This document shows, piece after piece, positions 4,885 to 8,538 of a stretch of DNA of 8,538 nt. The notes beneath the pieces were generated by a model. The model saw only the letters and a list, made by a program, of their open reading frames with translations, had not been told where the DNA came from and did no database searches. The translations under genes and the position numbers were made by a program. Source of the stretch: Pseudomonadota bacterium (GTDB lineage: Bacteria > Pseudomonadota > Gammaproteobacteria > Xanthomonadales > Xanthomonadaceae); the NCBI GenBank assembly GCA_023457475.1, contig JAEWLO010000476.1, positions 1 through 8,538 of the forward strand, given 5' to 3'. Numbering within the stretch: position 1 is the first letter of the stretch; every line of letters begins with the position of its first letter.

Positions 4885-7800
4885 ATGCGTACCTCGGTTG
4901 TCCGCTGGCTGGTCGTGCTGCTGCTTCCGATTCTGCTGGTCACGGCCGGCACCTCTGGCAGGGCTGCACCCGGTTCCCCACCGGCACCGACGCTTTCACC
5001 GCGCCAGGCCGAATGGATCGAGCGGAACCCTACCATCTTACTGGGCCTGTACGACAGCGGCTGGCCACCCTTCGAGTTCATGCAGAACGGCAGACCGGAA
5101 GGGCTCGGCTACGACTACCTGACCCGCCTGTCGCGCGCGCTGGGCGTGAAGATCCAGGTGCGTACGTATCGCGACTGGTCCGAGGTGCTCGAGGCCGCCT
5201 GCCGCGGGGAAGTCGATGTCGTAATGAACATAGGACTGACGCCGGGGCGCACCCGGTGCATGGTGTATACCGCGCCGTACGCCGAGGCTCCGCTGGCGGT
5301 GGTGGGGCGACCGGGAGATACCCGGGCATCGTCGGACCCGGACCTCACCGGTCTGCGCGTCGTGACCGAGCGGGACTTTCTGACCAGCGAGCAGATCCGC
5401 GCACGCTTCCCAGCCGCAAAACGGGTCATTGCCGACAACACTGCAGCAGCATTGGCCATGGTCGCGAAGGACCAGGCCGACGTGTACATCGGCAACGCGC
5501 ATGTCGCTAACGCCCTGATCCGCGAACGGAACATCGAAGGCGTCACCCTGCTGCGCCCGAGCGACCTGCCGGGCGAACGCCTGCATTTCGGCGTGCCCAA
5601 CGCGCGACAGCCACTGGCCGAGGCATTGGACGCAGCCCTGTCCACGCTGCCGGCCAGCGAGCGTGATGCCATCGCCAAGCGGTGGCTGATGCCCCTGGAG
5701 TGGTCGGCCCGTTCGCGGCTGATCCTCGGCGAGGCCGAACGCAGGGTGCTGTCCCGCCCGATGCGCATGGGCTTTGCGCCGCACGCAGCCCCCCTGTCCT
5801 TCGTTGACGCGGCCGGAGAGCCGGCGGGCGTGGCCGGCGATTACCTGCGCCAGCTGCGCATGGTGGGGGCGCAACTGAACCGGGTGCCGGCGCACGACTG
5901 GTTCGAAGTCCGCGATCAGATGCGGCGCGGCGCGGTCGATGTCGTGATGGGCATGCCCAACGACGCTCACTACCTGGGCGACGACTGGGTTTTCAGCCAG
6001 CCGTTCATCAGCGTGCCCAATGTGATTGTCACCCCCAACAAGAGCCGCTCGGTCCTGGGTCTGAGCGACCTGGACGGGCGCACCCTCCTGCTCTCCGATC
6101 CGGACCGGTTGCGCGGCTACATCCTGCAGCACGCGCCGAAGGCCCGGATCATCCCGGCGCGCGGTGTCGAGCAGGCATTGGCGCGGTTGGCCAATGGCGA
6201 TGCCGACGCCTACGTGGGCAATCTCGCCCTGGTCGACCGCGTGATCCGCGAGCTGTATCCGGCCACCCTGCACGTGGCCGCGCCTGCGGGGTTCAGCGAC
6301 CAGCTCTCGCTGGCGGTGCGGCGGCCGTACGCGCCGCTGGCCACGACCTTCGACCGCGTGCTGACCAACCTGAGCCCTCGCGAACACGCCGCGATCCGCG
6401 GAGATTGGCTGCTGGCCGAGTATCGCACCGGCGTGGACTGGCGCACGATCGCGACCTGGGCGGTGCCGGTGTCGCTGGTGTTGCTGACCGGCCTCATGGT
6501 GCACGGCTGGGGCTATCTGCGCCTGCGTCGGGAAGTGGCCATGCGCCGCCGGTTGGAACAGCGCCTCGGCGAAGTCACCGACAACCTGCCGGCGATCGTC
6601 TACCAGGCCCGGCGCGACAGCGAGGGCCAGGTCACGTTCCCCTACATCACCGGCGACCTGCACTCGATGTTCGGGGTCAGTGCAAGCGAAGTGATGGCCG
6701 ATCAGACCCGCCTTTCCGATCAGATCGATGCGCGTGACCGCGAGAAGATCAACGACGCGATGGCGCAGGCGGAGCGCAACTTCGCACCGCTTGATCTGGA
6801 GTTCCGCACCAACCCGCACGGTGTGGTGCGATGGGTGCGCACGCGCGCGTTGCCGTACGCGTCGTCGGACGGCGCGGTGCTGTGGAGCGGGTACTGGGTG
6901 GACGTCACTGACGCCCGTGCGCAGGCAGATGCGCTCGCTGCCGCCAAATCCGACGCGGAACGGGCCACGGCCGCCAAGTCCAACTTCCTGGCGACGATGA
7001 GCCATGAGATCCGCACGCCGATGAGTGGCGTGCTGGGCATGGTGGAGGCCCTGTCGCATACCGCACTGGATGGTGAGCAGCGCCGCATCATCGGTGTGAT
7101 CGAGGATTCGGCGCAGATGCTGCGGCAGATCCTCGACGACATCCTGGATTACTCGCGCATCGAAGCCGGTGCACTGCCGCTGGAGCCTCAGCCCGTGGCC
7201 CTGCGCAGTCTGCTCGACAACGTCCAGCAGCTGCTGGCACCCCAGGCATCCAGCAAGGGTCTGGATCTGAGCCTGGAGGTCGACCCGGAGGTGGCTGCGC
7301 GGCACCTGGTGGACGGGATGCGCCTGCGCCAGGTGGTGTTCAACCTGCTCAGCAACGCCATCAAGTTCACCAACGAAGGTGCGGTGAGCATCGCGCTGAA
7401 GGTGGAGCGCTCCGACGACATGGCCCAGACCCTGCGGCTGATGGTCACCGACACCGGTATCGGCATTTCCGACGAACAGCGTGAGCGCCTGTTCAAGCCT
7501 TTCGCGCAGGCCGATGTCGCCATCACCCGTGACTACGGCGGCACCGGCCTGGGTCTGAGCATCTGCCAACGCCTGGTCGGATTGATGCGCGGCCGCCTGG
7601 ACATGCACAGCACGCCCGGCAAGGGCACCCGTGTCGAGGTCGTGCTGAACCTGCCGCGGGTTCCGGGCGACGAAGCCGGCCATGAGCTGCCGGCTGGCGT
7701 GGATGAGGTACCCCCGCTTCCCCCCAGCCAGCTCCGCTGCCGCGTGCTGGTGGTGGAAGACCACCCGACCAACCAGGCGCTGATGCGCTGGCGACTGCAG

Positions 7801-8484
7801 CAGCTTGGTCTGCAGCACGAGCTGGCGGTGGACGGCGCGGCGGCGTTGACGCTGCTGGAGGGTGAGCGGTTCGATCTGGTGATCACCGACTGCCGCATGC
7901 CGGTGATGGACGGCTACACCCTCACCCGGCATATCCGCGAGCGGGAGCGCGGCACGGGCCGGCATCTGCCGGTGCTGGCACTGACGGCGAGCGCCCTGGC
8001 CGAAGATCTGCAGCGTTGCCGCGAGGCCGGTATGGACGACCTCCTGGCCAAGCCGGTGGCGTTGGCAACACTGCGCAAGGCGCTGCGCCGATGGCTGCCG
8101 GCCGATCCCGATGATGCCGCAGCGTCGGAGGCAGAACTGGCGTGCGCCGATCCCGTGACGCCGGCCCCGTTGCCCATGCGTGATGCGATCGTGCGCCGCT
8201 TTGGTTCCGAACATGTGGCGACGGTGCTGATTGACAGCATGCGCACGGCAACGGAGGAAGACCTGCGGCGCGGCGAGCGGGCACGCGAGCAGAACGATAC
8301 CAATGCCGCAGTGGAAGTGCTGCACCGGATCGTGGGCGGGCTGGGTACCATCGGGGCCGAGCCGCTTGCGCTGCAGGCGCGTGCGTTGATGCAGCAGATT
8401 CCGTCGCGTGGCCTGGCCGAATGCACGGACGACCTCCTCGCGTTCGAGCATGCGCTCCAGGACTACCTGGACAGGTTGGGGTAG
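4885..8484 (+). CDS. BvgS/EvgS-type hybrid sensor histidine kinase with two flytrap domains
   Basis: A 1199-residue unorthodox kinase, close to EvgS in length. Order: signal peptide/anchor (about 1-28); periplasmic SBP_bac_3 Venus-flytrap domain 1 (about 50-270) and 2 (about 290-510); TM helix (about 521-543); short linker; PAS (about 565-677); HisKA with H707 in M-S-H-E-I-R-T-P; HATPase with N824, D856 in D-T-G-I-G-I and G-G-T-G-L-G at about 885-890; receiver with E958-D959, D1002 and K1056; Hpt with H1147. It should sense a periplasmic solute and relay phosphate H707-D1002-H1147 to a separate regulator, most likely the divergent one. Flytrap 1 keeps the T119-P-x-R122 carboxylate-binding pattern of amino-acid binding proteins and flytrap 2 does not. 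The Hpt motif is H-R-I-V-G, with Val in the usual Lys position. ATG at 4885 has AGGA four bases upstream. The stop is TAG inside a REP GTAG. Confidence 0.95.
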   Translation: MRTSVVRWLVVLLLPILLVTAGTSGRAAPGSPPAPTLSPRQAEWIERNPTILLGLYDSGWPPFEFMQNGRPEGLGYDYLTRLSRALGVKIQVRTYRDWSEVLEAACRGEVDVVMNIGLTPGRTRCMVYTAPYAEAPLAVVGRPGDTRASSDPDLTGLRVVTERDFLTSEQIRARFPAAKRVIADNTAAALAMVAKDQADVYIGNAHVANALIRERNIEGVTLLRPSDLPGERLHFGVPNARQPLAEALDAALSTLPASERDAIAKRWLMPLEWSARSRLILGEAERRVLSRPMRMGFAPHAAPLSFVDAAGEPAGVAGDYLRQLRMVGAQLNRVPAHDWFEVRDQMRRGAVDVVMGMPNDAHYLGDDWVFSQPFISVPNVIVTPNKSRSVLGLSDLDGRTLLLSDPDRLRGYILQHAPKARIIPARGVEQALARLANGDADAYVGNLALVDRVIRELYPATLHVAAPAGFSDQLSLAVRRPYAPLATTFDRVLTNLSPREHAAIRGDWLLAEYRTGVDWRTIATWAVPVSLVLLTGLMVHGWGYLRLRREVAMRRRLEQRLGEVTDNLPAIVYQARRDSEGQVTFPYITGDLHSMFGVSASEVMADQTRLSDQIDARDREKINDAMAQAERNFAPLDLEFRTNPHGVVRWVRTRALPYASSDGAVLWSGYWVDVTDARAQADALAAAKSDAERATAAKSNFLATMSHEIRTPMSGVLGMVEALSHTALDGEQRRIIGVIEDSAQMLRQILDDILDYSRIEAGALPLEPQPVALRSLLDNVQQLLAPQASSKGLDLSLEVDPEVAARHLVDGMRLRQVVFNLLSNAIKFTNEGAVSIALKVERSDDMAQTLRLMVTDTGIGISDEQRERLFKPFAQADVAITRDYGGTGLGLSICQRLVGLMRGRLDMHSTPGKGTRVEVVLNLPRVPGDEAGHELPAGVDEVPPLPPSQLRCRVLVVEDHPTNQALMRWRLQQLGLQHELAVDGAAALTLLEGERFDLVITDCRMPVMDGYTLTRHIRERERGTGRHLPVLALTASALAEDLQRCREAGMDDLLAKPVALATLRKALRRWLPADPDDAAASEAELACADPVTPAPLPMRDAIVRRFGSEHVATVLIDSMRTATEEDLRRGERAREQNDTNAAVEVLHRIVGGLGTIGAEPLALQARALMQQIPSRGLAECTDDLLAFEHALQDYLDRLG

Positions 8485-8503
8485 AGCCACGCCCTGCATG
8501 GCT
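8481..8503 (+). repeat. SMAG-type REP palindrome (GTAG element), first copy
   Basis: The element begins GTAG and continues as an imperfect hairpin, AGCCA (8485-8489) with TGGCT (8499-8503) around a GC-rich core. This is the layout of the short GTAG-headed REP elements found in many copies in Stenotrophomonas genomes. Its GTAG provides the last two bases of context and the TAG stop codon of the sensor kinase, so the element abuts or overlaps the coding end. Confidence 0.75.
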
Positions 8504-8538
8504 GCGCGGTGACGGAACGAAAAGCAGCCACGCAGGGC
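8491..8538. repeat. Inverted REP pair forming a long hairpin downstream of the sensor kinase
   Basis: The 15 bases at 8491-8505 match the reverse complement of 8524-8538 at 14 positions, with an 18-nt spacer that contains four A. The right-hand arm is a second REP copy in opposite orientation, cut by the window end; its CTAC terminus should lie just outside. As RNA the pair would fold into a stem of 15 bp or more that could protect the sensor kinase mRNA 3' end or slow transcription. No T-run follows within the window, so intrinsic termination is not shown. Confidence 0.72.

Noticed and set aside
5038..8499. Very long open frame (1153 codons) antisense to the sensor kinase
   Set aside because: It mirrors the coding frame in high-GC DNA, where stop codons are rare. 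The translation has no recognisable domain and is rich in Arg, His and Gln, while the plus-strand protein has complete kinase motifs.
8491..8538. Rho-independent terminator after the sensor kinase
   Set aside because: The stem matches a paired REP arrangement, the four A lie in the loop, and the window ends before any T-run could be seen.

Overview
The window is GC-rich DNA with strong third-position GC bias. It looks like a chromosomal segment of Stenotrophomonas, probably the S. maltophilia complex. The best taxonomic clue is at the right edge: a palindrome that starts with GTAG, followed by its near-perfect inverted copy, which is the form of the SMAG-type REP elements of that genus. The mix of gene families also fits Xanthomonadaceae.

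Layout from left to right. (1) Minus strand, 39-2996: a thiamine-uptake operon read right to left. It starts with a clear TPP (THI-box) riboswitch at 2914-2996, then a TonB-dependent outer-membrane receptor, then a PnuC-family inner-membrane transporter. The receptor stop and transporter start overlap by 4 nt. The riboswitch argues that the pair moves thiamine or a relative (PnuT-type) rather than nicotinamide riboside. (2) Minus strand, 3041-4806: an RcsB-like NarL/LuxR response regulator, followed closely by an APH-fold small-molecule kinase with intact catalytic motifs. (3) Plus strand, 4885-8484: a 1199-residue BvgS/EvgS-type hybrid sensor kinase with two periplasmic Venus-flytrap domains, one main TM helix, PAS, HisKA, HATPase, REC and Hpt. 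It is divergent from the response regulator across a 78-bp intergenic region. (4) 8481-8538: the REP pair, whose GTAG supplies the sensor kinase stop codon.

Proposed working model. The sensor kinase detects a small periplasmic solute and passes phosphate His-Asp-His-Asp to the divergently encoded regulator. The APH-type kinase is probably co-transcribed with the regulator. The thiamine operon has its own candidate promoter and riboswitch, but no terminator is visible between it and the kinase gene, so read-through is possible. Receptor and PnuT would bring thiamine across the outer and inner membranes, with repression when TPP is plentiful.

I see no CRISPR array, tRNA, rRNA, phage gene or transposase. 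The window has no gene-free stretch over 300 bp; the largest gap (2849-3040) is the riboswitch leader. The families are individually known. The less familiar parts are the APH-like kinase lying between the signalling module and the thiamine operon, the unequal ligand-binding signatures of the two flytrap domains, the lysine-less Hpt motif, and the REP at the stop codon.
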